From: Pythium myriotylum
Taxonomy: Eukaryota > Oomycota > Peronosporomycetes > Pythiales > Pythiaceae
DNA length: 64,000 nt
Assembly: GCA_023091665.1 (NCBI GenBank)
Contig: JALJCQ010000003.1
Coordinates: 1,178,001-1,242,000 of the forward strand
Reading direction: 5' to 3'
Part shown: positions 9,801 to 21,166 of the stretch, piece by piece
How the letters are laid out: every line of letters starts with the position of its first letter
How positions within the stretch are numbered: position 1 is the first letter of the stretch
Program-made: the position numbers and the translations under genes
Notes under the pieces: model-generated
Seen by the model: the letters and a program-made list of their open reading frames with translations, nothing else
Told to the model about the DNA's origin: nothing
The model's database searches: none

Positions 9801-10954
9801 CGTTTGCACTCGACCAACCGATCTGGTTCCATGGCGACAAGAACTTCCAGTTCCTCCCAACCAGCCGTTCCGACACAACGCCGTCCCAGCATCGTTCTCT
9901 CAGCATGATTGCAGAGCCGCAACGAAGCTTCCGTCGGCAAGTTGCCCGTGTCTTTCAGTTGCGATCTCTTCGTGACTTCGCTGGTGAAGGCGACAAGTGG
10001 CCGAGCGCGATCGAGTTTGCTGAGCGACATGTCGACTACACCCAAGTCTCCATCACCCCGTATCGACAGTACACGTGGCTGCTCAAGCTTCACGAGGAAG
10101 CCACGCAAGTTTTCGGGCGTCTCTGCACAATGTGCTCTGTCCCAGTCGATGGAGTGCTACCGACGGCGCCTGAGCACCAACATCCGCGAGTCGGTGTGAA
10201 GATCAACGACCGTGTGTGCTGGGTGCCGCGCATTCCACGATCCCAACTGCTCCGCCTGGTGTGGCAAGCTCCAGAGCCGACGAGAACGCATCCGCTGTTC
10301 TTCCACGACCCTCGAGCGCCTACAGACGTGGTCCTCCGATTCAACAAGCTACGCAAGCGGCTTCGTGTGTTGCTTCTCCCGATATACGAAGACCTCCAGT
10401 TCCGCTTGGCGTACGGCTTGTTACCGACTCGCTCACGCTTCTCGTTCATGACGGTGGCAAATCCCGGCATCGTGTACTGTGTTCGACCAGGCTGCAACTC
10501 AGTGGAGACGGCGCGTCATTTGTTCTTCGAGTGTGTGCTGCCGACTGTGATATGGCGCGACATCTTCCGTGATATGTCGGTGTTCTTCACATCTCGACCC
10601 TCCTGGACCGACATTGTCTTCGGTAAAGCCATCCGCGTTGCTCCCGTGTGGAAGGACCACACAGAAGAAATCCAAGACCTGTGGCAAGTCATCCGTGCTG
10701 TGGTGCTTCACCTGTTGTGGACTGAACGCAATGGGCGACTGTTCAACGGGCGGTCCCCGATGCCAACAATTGCAGCACTGCGTGTGGTGTATACGACTGT
10801 GGGTGCTCATGTGCGTGCGTGTCTTCGACGTGTGTACGACGATGCGCAGCGTGCTTCGCTTCAGGTTGTGTTGTCAAGTCTCCAGTCTACGCCTTCTTTC
10901 GGTGCCTTCCTGCAAAACAACATGGGGTTGTTTGCAGTTCGCTTTTTGGCATAA
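6788..10954 (+). CDS. LINE ORF2 protein: APE endonuclease, reverse transcriptase, zinc knuckle
   Basis: The open frame of 1388 codons begins just after an in-frame TAG (6785-6787). APE-type endonuclease occupies about residues 22-270: NTNG near 30, QETK, GDLN at 174-177, RLDY at 232-235 and GDH at 259-261. Reverse transcriptase spans about 490-800: APGMDG, NYRPIAL, DFEKAYD (catalytic D634), QGDP 693-696 and FADD (D736, D737). The C-terminal region has a Cys-His motif C1231-x4-C-x7-H-x4-C1249 typical of the zf-RVT domain of many LINEs. No ATG precedes the endonuclease domain; the first possible start is GTG, so translation probably depends on frameshifting or re-initiation after ORF1. The enzyme would nick the tRNA-Phe gene and copy the element RNA there. 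Confidence 0.93.
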   Translation: MPDRSASTAKAVEADAAEVSWENISLLTVNTNGIKKNGHLLIENQLIKNSLSCVQETKLRDSHHRATLQFHHDTRFQHRLFVSDTNAHSPVAVAARSGGVMTVLRSDFPGFQSACEQSSLTIQGRYLVVRVVANGAPIYIHNVYAPVDNFEKKGFFEALPYEVFEDNATHLVLGDLNTPLDPLVDASDPRATGTTGGNACVAWLAQLGVVDAWRIHHPDERVYTGPQPRHNRLDYILMSEAFCTALYGDSSYFEPKGAGDHLAHQVVLRAMSQPQGHGYWRFQSAMLDFPDIVEAIQGEATTVLAALRRSSNPGKVWHKWKKDMRRQLQALQRKLKRQGETAITEARQALAHAAAAYRSERSDRAQTVFQTALTAYQDSINSARLYNQDSAFDFQAQHAEKSSKYFFRPLDGSLRRVSIEEVRLQDGSASSNPADIAAAFNQHWGGIMGDVERGGVVVQEPEQSQIDRMLDTIDRRLSEDEQNILNAPITAADLASAIKKMRASSAPGMDGLPASFYQVAPDVFGECLEIVFNYQLQRGELLRCQRQSAISLLHKKGSRADPGNYRPIALMGVDVKALSKVLAFRLQLFLTKLVHQDQKAFVRGRSLHHHVRFVSDLQDLVTARDEEAYAMFLDFEKAYDRVNWNYMFQVLDRMGCGGAFSGWVKLLYTRPRAHLMINGFVQDPLCPTRGVKQGDPLSALLFLLVIEPLGNLLRQHEEHGICLTADATVTSVFFADDSTLLSGSIAGVEAQLGLVEEYCQGSGAKLNVNKCVLMSLHRTRRCPGIPGVQVLDEDSTVKFLGLLFGQRRTTELIVEDLDRRFFDGFKQWFRRARTLQGRLLVAQTMVLSRLWHYTAHVVVPPGRVKKWQAALHRFVLSRRYERDARHVQLISNEFVNLPRESGGLQVPSLDGVLKRQSLQLLLQFTAASASTTGNWTVAGVELLRISLPRWGPQRPLDFLYVSPWRHRGSIEWDQLSSWWRAAWKTWYAIKWPVSWLDLPPEDRLAFALDQPIWFHGDKNFQFLPTSRSDTTPSQHRSLSMIAEPQRSFRRQVARVFQLRSLRDFAGEGDKWPSAIEFAERHVDYTQVSITPYRQYTWLLKLHEEATQVFGRLCTMCSVPVDGVLPTAPEHQHPRVGVKINDRVCWVPRIPRSQLLRLVWQAPEPTRTHPLFFHDPRAPTDVVLRFNKLRKRLRVLLLPIYEDLQFRLAYGLLPTRSRFSFMTVANPGIVYCVRPGCNSVETARHLFFECVLPTVIWRDIFRDMSVFFTSRPSWTDIVFGKAIRVAPVWKDHTEEIQDLWQVIRAVVLHLLWTERNGRLFNGRSPMPTIAALRVVYTTVGAHVRACLRRVYDDAQRASLQVVLSSLQSTPSFGAFLQNNMGLFAVRFLA

Positions 10955-11086
10955 AAGCGATTTCCTGCCGTTTCTTCTTCTTCAGTGCGGGTGCTTGCTT
11001 TCAATACTGGCTCGAAACCAACCTCGTTTTGGAATCAGAGCGTACCCTCGCGACCGAAGTCAAGCGAAACCACTAGCACAAGAAAC

Positions 11087-11165
11087 CTCCCCGAGGTGGG
11101 GATCGAACCCGCGCGACCGACAACATCGGGGTCCACGCTCATAACCATTTGAGCTAACCGCAGTT
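11087..11165 (-). other. tRNA-like segment in LINE 3' UTR, copy 2
   Basis: It has the same minus-strand A box (complement 11145-11156) and B box (complement 11100-11109) as in copy 1, but with two extra bases (CG) between them, before the T-arm. It lies about 190 nt from the element 3' end. Confidence 0.6.
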
Positions 11166-11344
11166 ATCCAACCGATGTGCTAAAACAAGTACCTAGACCA
11201 GTCAAGACCAACGGAAGTCAACCAACAACTCAACAATTGAAGCTCCCAGCCTCGTCACATACTAGTCAAGTGTATAATATTCATCGACGAGGTAGATTAG
11301 AGTAGTCATAGTCGCATTAATTTTAGTTAATACAGACGCCTTGA

Positions 11345-11361
11345 AACTGAGCTATCGAAGC
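11345..11361. repeat. Target site duplication, right side of LINE copy 2
   Basis: AACTGAGCTATCGAAGC, identical to 3987-4003. The preceding LINE bases are GAA, so one or two A/T base pairs could be shared between the RNA end and the primer. Confidence 0.92.
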
Positions 11362-12448
11362 GTCCAGGGGTACACTCGCCCTAGCTCCAACCAGCAAACA
11401 CGGCCTCCAACGCACTCTACAATCTTATACACACCACAAACACTCCCCAGACACACCCACATACTACCACAACCCGCCCCGCACTCCACACGCACAACAA
11501 CAACAACCAAACTCGCCACACAAGAGCCACTCAACCAATCAACCACACCCACAGACCACCATGCGCTCGCGTCCTCCCGTACACCCTCTCAGCCGCAGCT
11601 CTATCGCAACCACACAAAGACCACCACATAAACACATATACCCCCTCCACACACCACCGCGACCGTCGTTTCCCACGCTCAAATTCTGTCTCGTGTCAGA
11701 CATTCTCTTCTTCGGACGTGAGCACGCTTCTGGGCAACACAACACGAGCCTGGACCGAAGGGCGTGATTTGTCGAGCGGAGAGACATGGTATGATACAGA
11801 GAGACAGAGCCGTGTGCGTGCCAACGGTCGGTCGTCCGACTTGCAGCTCGAGGTCCTGCGGTTGCAGCTTGCAGCTTGCATCTCACACTCCACACATAAA
11901 ACTTGAGTCTACGCCAAATGAAGAAAAGGGACGCCCGGCACCGTGACAGGCAGCATCGCTCGCTAGTTCTCCATCGCCAACAGCGTGATCCTACGCCGCC
12001 CTTCGGCGAGTAATTGGGACCTCGGTCGTTGGCTTGAAGTGCTCCGCTGAGATGAGCTGAGGTGAGCTGAGCTGTGCTGTGCCGTCGGCTGTGTCTGTCT
12101 GTCTGTCTGTTGCGTCTGCCTGTCTGCCTGTCTATCTGTCTGTTGCGTCTGCCTGTGTGGTGTGGATGCGGCTGTGCGAGCTCACCCACGATCAAGATGG
12201 GGCAGTATTCCGTGATGTGGAAGTAGGTGGGTGATGTGGTGGCATGGAGCGAGAAGAAGCGGGACGCGGATGAGAGTAGAAGGTGTAACAACGGTAGGCG
12301 ATGGACAGGCATGTGCGTTGGTCGCGTGTGATGTGTGGGCCCCGCGTGGAGCGGCGGAGTCGCGGGTGGTGTCGCGGATCGCGCGATGGAAGTGCGGTGA
12401 GGAGGCTAGGCATAGCGTGTGTAGTGGTGTCCAAAAAGTATAGGCAGA

Positions 12449-12459
12449 TGCTCCGACCC

Positions 12460-12517
<58 letters not shown>

Positions 12518-12521
12518 AAGC
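12449..12521 (-). tRNA. tRNA-Phe (GAA), array copy 2
   Basis: It is identical over 73 nt to the copy at 3931-4003. Unit 11362-12521 (1160 bp), T5 terminator at 12433-12437. This unit directly follows LINE copy 2. Confidence 0.96.
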
Positions 12522-13608
12522 GTCCAGGGGTACACTCGCCCTAGCTCCAACCAGCAAACACGGCCTCCAACGCACTCTACAATCTTATACACACCACAAA
12601 CACTCCCCAGACACACCCACATACTACCACAACCCGCCCCGCACTCCACACGCACAACAACAACAACCAAACTCGCCACACAAGAGCCACTCAACCAATC
12701 AACCACACCCACAGGCCACCATGCGCTCGCGTCCTCCCGTACACCCTCTCAGCCGCAGCTCTATCGCAACCACACAAAGACCACCACATAAACACATATA
12801 CCCCCTCCACACACCACCGCGACCGTCGTTTCCCACGCTCAAATTCTGTCTCGTGTCAGACATTCTCTTCTTCGGACGTGAGCACGCTTCTGGGCAACAC
12901 AACACGAGCCTGGACCGAAGGGCGTGATTTGTCGAGCGGAGAGACATGGTATGATACAGAGAGACAGAGCCGTGTGCGTGCCAACGGTCGGTCGTCCGAC
13001 TTGCAGCTCGAGGTCCTGCGGTTGCAGCTTGCAGCTTGCATCTCACACTCCACACATAAAACTTGAGTCTACGCCAAATGAAGAAAAGGGACGCCCGGCA
13101 CCGTGACAGGCAGCATCGCTCGCTAGTTCTCCATCGCCAACAGCGTGATCCTACGCCGCCCTTCGGCGAGTAATTGGGACCTCGGTCGTTGGCTTGAAGT
13201 GCTCCGCTGAGATGAGCTGAGGTGAGCTGAGCTGTGCTGTGCCGTCGGCTGTGTCTGTCTGTCTGTCTGTTGCGTCTGCCTGTCTGCCTGTCTATCTGTC
13301 TGTTGCGTCTGCCTGTGTGGTGTGGATGCGGCTGTGCGAGCTCACCCACGATCAAGATGGGGCAGTATTCCGTGATGTGGAAGTAGGTGGGTGATGTGGT
13401 GGCATGGAGCGAGAAGAAGCGGGACGCGGATGAGAGTAGAAGGTGTAACAACGGTAGGCGATGGACAGGCATGTGCGTTGGTCGCGTGTGATGTGTGGGC
13501 CCCGCGTGGAGCGGCGGAGTCGCGGGTGGTGTCGCGGATCGCGCGATGGAAGTGCGGTGAGGAGGCTAGGCATAGCGTGTGTAGTGGTGTCCAAAACGTA
13601 TAGGCAGA

Positions 13609-13619
13609 TGCTCCGACCC

Positions 13620-13677
<58 letters not shown>

Positions 13678-13681
13678 AAGC
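13609..13681 (-). tRNA. tRNA-Phe (GAA), array copy 3
   Basis: Identical 73-nt gene. Unit 12522-13681 (1160 bp), weaker T4 terminator at 13593-13596. Confidence 0.96.
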
Positions 13682-14893
13682 GTCCAGGGGTACACTCGCC
13701 CTAGCTCCAACCAGCAAACACGGCCTCCAACGCACTCTACAATCTTATACACACCACAAACACTCCCCAGACACACCCACATACTACCACAACCCGCCCC
13801 GCACTCCACACGCACAACAACAACAACCAAACTCGCCACACAAGAGCCACTCAACCAATCAACCACACCCACAGACCACCATGCGCTCGCGTCCTCCCGT
13901 ACACCCTCTCAGCCGCAGCTCTATCGCAACCACACAAAGACCACCACATAAACACATATACCCCCTCCACACACCACCGCGACCGTCGTTTCCCACGCTC
14001 AAATTCTGTCTCGTGTCAGACATTCTCTTCTTCGGACGTGAGCACGCTTCTGGGCAACACAACACGAGCCTGGACCGAAGGGCGTGATTTGTCGAGCGGA
14101 GAGACATGGTATGATACAGAGAGACAGAGCCGTGTGCGTGCCAACGGTCGGTCGTCCGACTTGCAGCTCGAGGTCCTGCGGTTGCAGCTTGCAGCTTGCA
14201 TCTCACACTCCACACATAAAACTTGAGTCTACGCCAAATGAAGAAAAGGGACGCCCGGCACCGTGACAGGCAGCATCGCTCGCTAGTTCTCCATCGCCAA
14301 CAGCGTGATCCTACGCCGCCCTTCGGCGAGTAATTGGGACCTCGGTCGTTGGCTTGAAGTGCTCCGCTGAGATGAGCTGAGGTGAGCTGAGCTGTGCTGT
14401 GCCGTCGGCTGTGTCTGTCTGTCTGTCTGTTGCGTCTGCCTGTCTGCCTGTCTATCTGTCTGTTGCGTCTGTCTGTTGCGTCTGTCTATCTGTCTGTTGC
14501 GTCTGTCTGTCTGTCTGTCTGTCTATCTGTCTGTTGCGTCTGTCTATCTGTCTGTTGCGTCTGTCTGTCTGTCTGTCTATCTGTCTGTTGCGTCTGCCTG
14601 TGTGGTGTGGATGCGGCTGTGCGAGCTCACCCACGATCAAGATGGGGCGGTATTCCGTGATGTGGAAGTAGGTGGGTGATGTGGTGGCATGGAGCGAGAA
14701 GAAGCGGGACGCGGATGAGAGTAGAAGGTGTAACAACGGTAGGCGATGGACAGGCATGTGCGTTGGTCGCGTGTGATGTGTGGGCCCCGCGTGGAGCGGC
14801 GGAGTCGCGGGTGGTGTCGCGGATCGCGCGATGGAAGTGCGGTGAGGAGGCTAGGCATAGCGTGTGTAGTGGTGTCCAAAACGTATAGGCAGA

Positions 14894-14904
14894 TGCTCCG
14901 ACCC

Positions 14905-14962
<58 letters not shown>

Positions 14963-14966
14963 AAGC
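14894..14966 (-). tRNA. tRNA-Phe (GAA), array copy 4
   Basis: Identical 73-nt gene. Unit 13682-14966 (1285 bp, with an expanded TCTG tract), T4 terminator at 14878-14881. Confidence 0.96.
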
Positions 14967-16053
14967 GTCCAGGGGTACACTCGCCCTAGCTCCAACCAGC
15001 AAACACGGCCTCCAACGCACTCTACAATCTTATACACACCACAAACACTCCCCAGACACACCCACATACTACCACAACCCGCCCCGCACTCCACACGCAC
15101 AACAACAACAACCAAACTCGCCACACAAGAGCCACTCAACCAATCAACCACACCCACAGGCCACCATGCGCTCGCGTCCTCCCGTACACCCTCTCAGCCG
15201 CAGCTCTATCGCAACCACACAAAGACCACCACATAAACACATATACCCCCTCCACACACCACCGCGACCGTCGTTTCCCACGCTCAAATTCTGTCTCGTG
15301 TCAGACATTCTCTTCTTCGGACGTGAGCACGCTTCTGGGCAACACAACACGAGCCTGGACCGAAGGGCGTGATTTGTCGAGCGGAGAGACATGGTATGAT
15401 ACAGAGAGACAGAGCCGTGTGCGTGCCAACGGTCGGTCGTCCGACTTGCAGCTCGAGGTCCTGCGGTTGCAGCTTGCAGCTTGCATCTCACACTCCACAC
15501 ATAAAACTTGAGTCTACGCCAAATGAAGAAAAGGGACGCCCGGCACCGTGACAGGCAGCATCGCTCGCTAGTTCTCCATCGCCAACAGCGTGATCCTACG
15601 CCGCCCTTCGGCGAGTAATTGGGACCTCGGTCGTTGGCTTGAAGTGCTCCGCTGAGATGAGCTGAGGTGAGCTGAGCTGTGCTGTGCCGTCGGCTGTGTC
15701 TGTCTGTCTGTCTGTTGCGTCTGCCTGTCTGCCTGTCTATCTGTCTGTTGCGTCTGCCTGTGTGGTGTGGATGCGGCTGTGCGAGCTCACCCACGATCAA
15801 GATGGGGCAGTATTCCGTGATGTGGAAGTAGGTGGGTGATGTGGTGGCATGGAGCGAGAAGAAGCGGGACGCGGATGAGAGTAGAAGGTGTAACAACGGT
15901 AGGCGATGGACAGGCATGTGCGTTGGTCGCGTGTGATGTGTGGGCCCCGCGTGGAGCGGCGGAGTCGCGGGTGGTGTCGCGGATCGCGCGATGGAAGTGC
16001 GGTGAGGAGGCTAGGCATAGCGTGTGTAGTGGTGTCCAAAAAGTATAGGCAGA

Positions 16054-16064
16054 TGCTCCGACCC

Positions 16065-16122
<58 letters not shown>

Positions 16123-16126
16123 AAGC
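16054..16126 (-). tRNA. tRNA-Phe (GAA), array copy 5
   Basis: Identical 73-nt gene. Unit 14967-16126 (1160 bp), T5 terminator at 16038-16042. Confidence 0.96.
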
Positions 16127-17213
16127 GTCCAGGGGTACACTCGCCCTAGCTCCAACCAGCAAACACGGCCTCCAACGCACTCTACAATCTTATACACACC
16201 ACAAACACTCCCCAGACACACCCACATACTACCACAACCCGCCCCGCACTCCACACGCACAACAACAACAACCAAACTCGCCACACAAGAGCCACTCAAC
16301 CAATCAACCACACCCACAGGCCACCATGCGCTCGCGTCCTCCCGTACACCCTCTCAGCCGCAGCTCTATCGCAACCACACAAAGACCACCACATAAACAC
16401 ATATACCCCCTCCACACACCACCGCGACCGTCGTTTCCCACGCTCAAATTCTGTCTCGTGTCAGACATTCTCTTCTTCGGACGTGAGCACGCTTCTGGGC
16501 AACACAACACGAGCCTGGACCGAAGGGCGTGATTTGTCGAGCGGAGAGACATGGTATGATACAGAGAGACAGAGCCGTGTGCGTGCCAACGGTCGGTCGT
16601 CCGACTTGCAGCTCGAGGTCCTGCGGTTGCAGCTTGCAGCTTGCATCTCACACTCCACACATAAAACTTGAGTCTACGCCAAATGAAGAAAAGGGACGCC
16701 CGGCACCGTGACAGGCAGCATCGCTCGCTAGTTCTCCATCGCCAACAGCGTGATCCTACGCCGCCCTTCGGCGAGTAATTGGGACCTCGGTCGTTGGCTT
16801 GAAGTGCTCCGCTGAGATGAGCTGAGGTGAGCTGAGCTGTGCTGTGCCGTCGGCTGTGTCTGTCTGTCTGTCTGTTGCGTCTGCCTGTCTGCCTGTCTAT
16901 CTGTCTGTTGCGTCTGCCTGTGTGGTGTGGATGCGGCTGTGCGAGCTCACCCACGATCAAGATGGGGCAGTATTCCGTGATGTGGAAGTAGGTGGGTGAT
17001 GTGGTGGCATGGAGCGAGAAGAAGCGGGACGCGGATGAGAGTAGAAGGTGTAACAACGGTAGGCGATGGACAGGCATGTGCGTTGGTCGCGTGTGATGTG
17101 TGGGCCCCGCGTGGAGCGGCGGAGTCGCGGGTGGTGTCGCGGATCGCGCGATGGAAGTGCGGTGAGGAGGCTAGGCATAGCGTGTGTAGTGGTGTCCAAA
17201 AAGTATAGGCAGA

Positions 17214-17224
17214 TGCTCCGACCC

Positions 17225-17282
<58 letters not shown>

Positions 17283-17286
17283 AAGC
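17214..17286 (-). tRNA. tRNA-Phe (GAA), array copy 6
   Basis: Identical 73-nt gene. Unit 16127-17286 (1160 bp), T5 terminator at 17198-17202. Confidence 0.96.
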
Positions 17287-18498
17287 GTCCAGGGGTACAC
17301 TCGCCCTAGCTCCAACCAGCAAACACGGCCTCCAACGCACTCTACAATCTTATACACACCACAAACACTCCCCAGACACACCCACATACTACCACAACCC
17401 GCCCCGCACTCCACACGCACAACAACAACAACCAAACTCGCCACACAAGAGCCACTCAACCAATCAACCACACCCACAGACCACCATGCGCTCGCGTCCT
17501 CCCGTACACCCTCTCAGCCGCAGCTCTATCGCAACCACACAAAGACCACCACATAAACACATATACCCCCTCCACACACCACCGCGACCGTCGTTTCCCA
17601 CGCTCAAATTCTGTCTCGTGTCAGACATTCTCTTCTTCGGACGTGAGCACGCTTCTGGGCAACACAACACGAGCCTGGACCGAAGGGCGTGATTTGTCGA
17701 GCGGAGAGACATGGTATGATACAGAGAGACAGAGCCGTGTGCGTGCCAACGGTCGGTCGTCCGACTTGCAGCTCGAGGTCCTGCGGTTGCAGCTTGCAGC
17801 TTGCATCTCACACTCCACACATAAAACTTGAGTCTACGCCAAATGAAGAAAAGGGACGCCCGGCACCGTGACAGGCAGCATCGCTCGCTAGTTCTCCATC
17901 GCCAACAGCGTGATCCTACGCCGCCCTTCGGCGAGTAATTGGGACCTCGGTCGTTGGCTTGAAGTGCTCCGCTGAGATGAGCTGAGGTGAGCTGAGCTGT
18001 GCTGTGCCGTCGGCTGTGTCTGTCTGTCTGTCTGTTGCGTCTGCCTGTCTGCCTGTCTATCTGTCTGTTGCGTCTGTCTGTTGCGTCTGTCTATCTGTCT
18101 GTTGCGTCTGTCTGTCTGTCTGTCTGTCTATCTGTCTGTTGCGTCTGTCTATCTGTCTGTTGCGTCTGTCTGTCTGTCTGTCTATCTGTCTGTTGCGTCT
18201 GCCTGTGTGGTGTGGATGCGGCTGTGCGAGCTCACCCACGATCAAGATGGGGCGGTATTCCGTGATGTGGAAGTAGGTGGGTGATGTGGTGGCATGGAGC
18301 GAGAAGAAGCGGGACGCGGATGAGAGTAGAAGGTGTAACAACGGTAGGCGATGGACAGGCATGTGCGTTGGTCGCGTGTGATGTGTGGGCCCCGCGTGGA
18401 GCGGCGGAGTCGCGGGTGGTGTCGCGGATCGCGCGATGGAAGTGCGGTGAGGAGGCTAGGCATAGCGTGTGTAGTGGTGTCCAAAACGTATAGGCAGA

Positions 18499-18509
18499 TG
18501 CTCCGACCC

Positions 18510-18567
<58 letters not shown>

Positions 18568-18571
18568 AAGC
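18499..18571 (-). tRNA. tRNA-Phe (GAA), array copy 7
   Basis: Identical 73-nt gene. Unit 17287-18571 (1285 bp), T4 terminator at 18483-18486. The unit resembles the one at 13682-14966 in length and in its CACAGACC and GGGGCGGT markers. Confidence 0.96.
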
Positions 18572-19792
18572 GTCCAGGGGTACACTCGCCCTAGCTCCAA
18601 CCAGCAAACACGGCCTCCAACGCACTCTACAATCTTATACACACCACAAACACTCCCCAGACACACCCACATACTACCACAACCCGCCCCGCACTCCACA
18701 CGCACAACAACAACAACCAAACTCGCCACACAAGAGCCACTCAACCAATCAACCACACCCACAGGCCACCATGCGCTCGCGTCCTCCCGTACACCCTCTC
18801 AGCCGCAGCTCTATCGCAACCACACAAAGACCACCACATAAACACATATACCCCCTCCACACACCACCGCGACCGTCGTTTCCCACGCTCAAATTCTGTC
18901 TCGTGTCAGACATTCTCTTCTTCGGACGTGAGCACGCTTCTGGGCAACACAACACGAGCCTGGACCGAAGGGCGTGATTTGTCGAGCGGAGAGACATGGT
19001 ATGATACAGAGAGACAGAGCCGTGTGCGTGCCAACGGTCGGTCGTCCGACTTGCAGCTCGAGGTCCTGCGGTTGCAGCTTGCAGCTTGCATCTCACACTC
19101 CACACATAAAACTTGAGTCTACGCCAAATGAAGAAAAGGGACGCCCGGCACCGTGACAGGCAGCATCGCTCGCTAGTTCTCCATCGCCAACAGCGTGATC
19201 CTACGCCGCCCTTCGGCGAGTAATTGGGACCTCGGTCGTTGGCTTGAAGTGCTCCGCTGAGATGAGCTGAGGTGAGCTGAGCTGTGCTGTGCCGTCGGCT
19301 GTGTCTGTCTGTCTGTTGCGTCTGCCTGTCTGCCTGTCTATCTGTCTGTTGCGTCTGTCTGTTGCGTCTGTCTGTTGCGTCTGTCTATCTGTCTGTTGCG
19401 TCTGTCTGTCTGTCTGTCTGTCTATCTGTCTGTTGCGTCTGTCTATCTGTCTGTTGCGTCTGTCTGTCTGTCTGTCTATCTGTCTGTTGCGTCTGCCTGT
19501 GTGGTGTGGATGCGGCTGTGCGAGCTCACCCACGATCAAGATGGGGCGGTATTCCGTGATGTGGAAGTAGGTGGGTGATGTGGTGGCATGGAGCGAGAAG
19601 AAGCGGGACGCGGATGAGAGTAGAAGGTGTAACAACGGTAGGCGATGGACAGGCATGTGCGTTGGTCGCGTGTGATGTGTGGGCCCCGCGTGGAGCGGCG
19701 GAGTCGCGGGTGGTGTCGCGGATCGCGCGATGGAAGTGCGGTGAGGAGGCTAGGCATAGCGTGTGTAGTGGTGTCCAAAAAGTATAGGCAGA

Positions 19793-19803
19793 TGCTCCGA
19801 CCC

Positions 19804-19861
<58 letters not shown>

Positions 19862-19865
19862 AAGC
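19793..19865 (-). tRNA. tRNA-Phe (GAA), array copy 8
   Basis: Identical 73-nt gene. Unit 18572-19865 (1294 bp), T5 terminator at 19777-19781. Confidence 0.96.
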
Positions 19866-21093
19866 GTCCAGGGGTACACTCGCCCTAGCTCCAACCAGCA
19901 AACACGGCCTCCAACGCACTCTACAATCTTATACACACCACAAACACTCCCCAGACACACCCACATACTACCACAACCCGCCCCGCACTCCACACGCACA
20001 ACAACAACAACCAAACTCGCCACACAAGAGCCACTCAACCAATCAACCACACCCACAGGCCACCATGCGCTCGCGTCCTCCCGTACACCCTCTCAGCCGC
20101 AGCTCTATCGCAACCACACAAAGACCACCACATAAACACATATACCCCCTCCACACACCACCGCGACCGTCGTTTCCCACGCTCAAATTCTGTCTCGTGT
20201 CAGACATTCTCTTCTTCGGACGTGAGCACGCTTCTGGGCAACACAACACGAGCCTGGACCGAAGGGCGTGATTTGTCGAGCGGAGAGACATGGTATGATA
20301 CAGAGAGACAGAGCCGTGTGCGTGCCAACGGTCGGTCGTCCGACTTGCAGCTCGAGGTCCTGCGGTTGCAGCTTGCAGCTTGCAGCTTGCATCTCACACT
20401 CCACACATAAAACTTGAGTCTACGCCAAATGAAGAAAAGGGACGCCCGGCACCGTGACAGGCAGCATCGCTCGCTAGTTCTCCATCGCCAACAGCGTGAT
20501 CCTACGCCGCCCTTCGGCGAGTAATTGGGACCTCGGTCGTTGGCTTGAAGTGCTCCGCTGAGATGAGCTGAGGTGAGCTGAGCTGTGCTGTGCCGTCGGC
20601 TGTGTCTGTCTGTCTGTTGCGTCTGCCTGTCTGCCTGTCTATCTGTCTGTTGCGTCTGTCTGTTGCGTCTGTCTGTTGCGTCTGTCTATCTGTCTGTTGC
20701 GTCTGTCTGTCTGTCTGTCTGTCTATCTGTCTGTTGCGTCTGTCTATCTGTCTGTTGCGTCTGTCTGTCTGTCTGTCTATCTGTCTGTTGCGTCTGCCTG
20801 TGTGGTGTGGATGCGGCTGTGCGAGCTCACCCACGATCAAGATGGGGCGGTATTCCGTGATGTGGAAGTAGGTGGGTGATGTGGTGGCATGGAGCGAGAA
20901 GAAGCGGGACGCGGATGAGAGTAGAAGGTGTAACAACGGTAGGCGATGGACAGGCATGTGCGTTGGTCGCGTGTGATGTGTGGGCCCCGCGTGGAGCGGC
21001 GGAGTCGCGGGTGGTGTCGCGGATCGCGCGATGGAAGTGCGGTGAGGAGGCTAGGCATAGCGTGTGTAGTGGTGTCCAAAAAGTATAGGCAGA

Positions 21094-21104
21094 TGCTCCG
21101 ACCC

Positions 21105-21162
<58 letters not shown>

Positions 21163-21166
21163 AAGC
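21094..21166 (-). tRNA. tRNA-Phe (GAA), array copy 9
   Basis: Identical 73-nt gene. Unit 19866-21166 (1301 bp), T5 terminator at 21078-21082. This is the first unit in the window with three instead of two GCAGCTT repeats. Confidence 0.96.

Larger units (their letters stand above)
4004..11344 (+). mobile_element. Full-length tRNA-Phe-targeted LINE, copy 2 (7341 bp)
   Basis: This is a complete non-LTR retrotransposon: a 95-nt 5' UTR (4004-4098), ORF1 (4099-6816), an overlapping ORF2 (6788-10954) and a 390-nt 3' UTR with an antisense tRNA-like segment. The element ends in GAA and has no long poly(A). It is flanked by 17-bp duplications of the tRNA-Phe 5' end (3987-4003 and 11345-11361). Both ORFs are intact, so the copy may be active. 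The layout (APE endonuclease plus RT, no RNase H seen) fits L1/Tx1-like clades. I cannot place it in a clade without a tree. Confidence 0.95.

Noticed and set aside
11539..12312. Recurring 257-aa minus-strand open frame in several array units (also at 12699, 15144, 16304)
   Set aside because: It runs through microsatellite, spacer and GC-rich segments, is disrupted whenever the TCTG tract changes length, and has Arg/Ser/Cys low-complexity composition. It recurs only because the DNA repeats.
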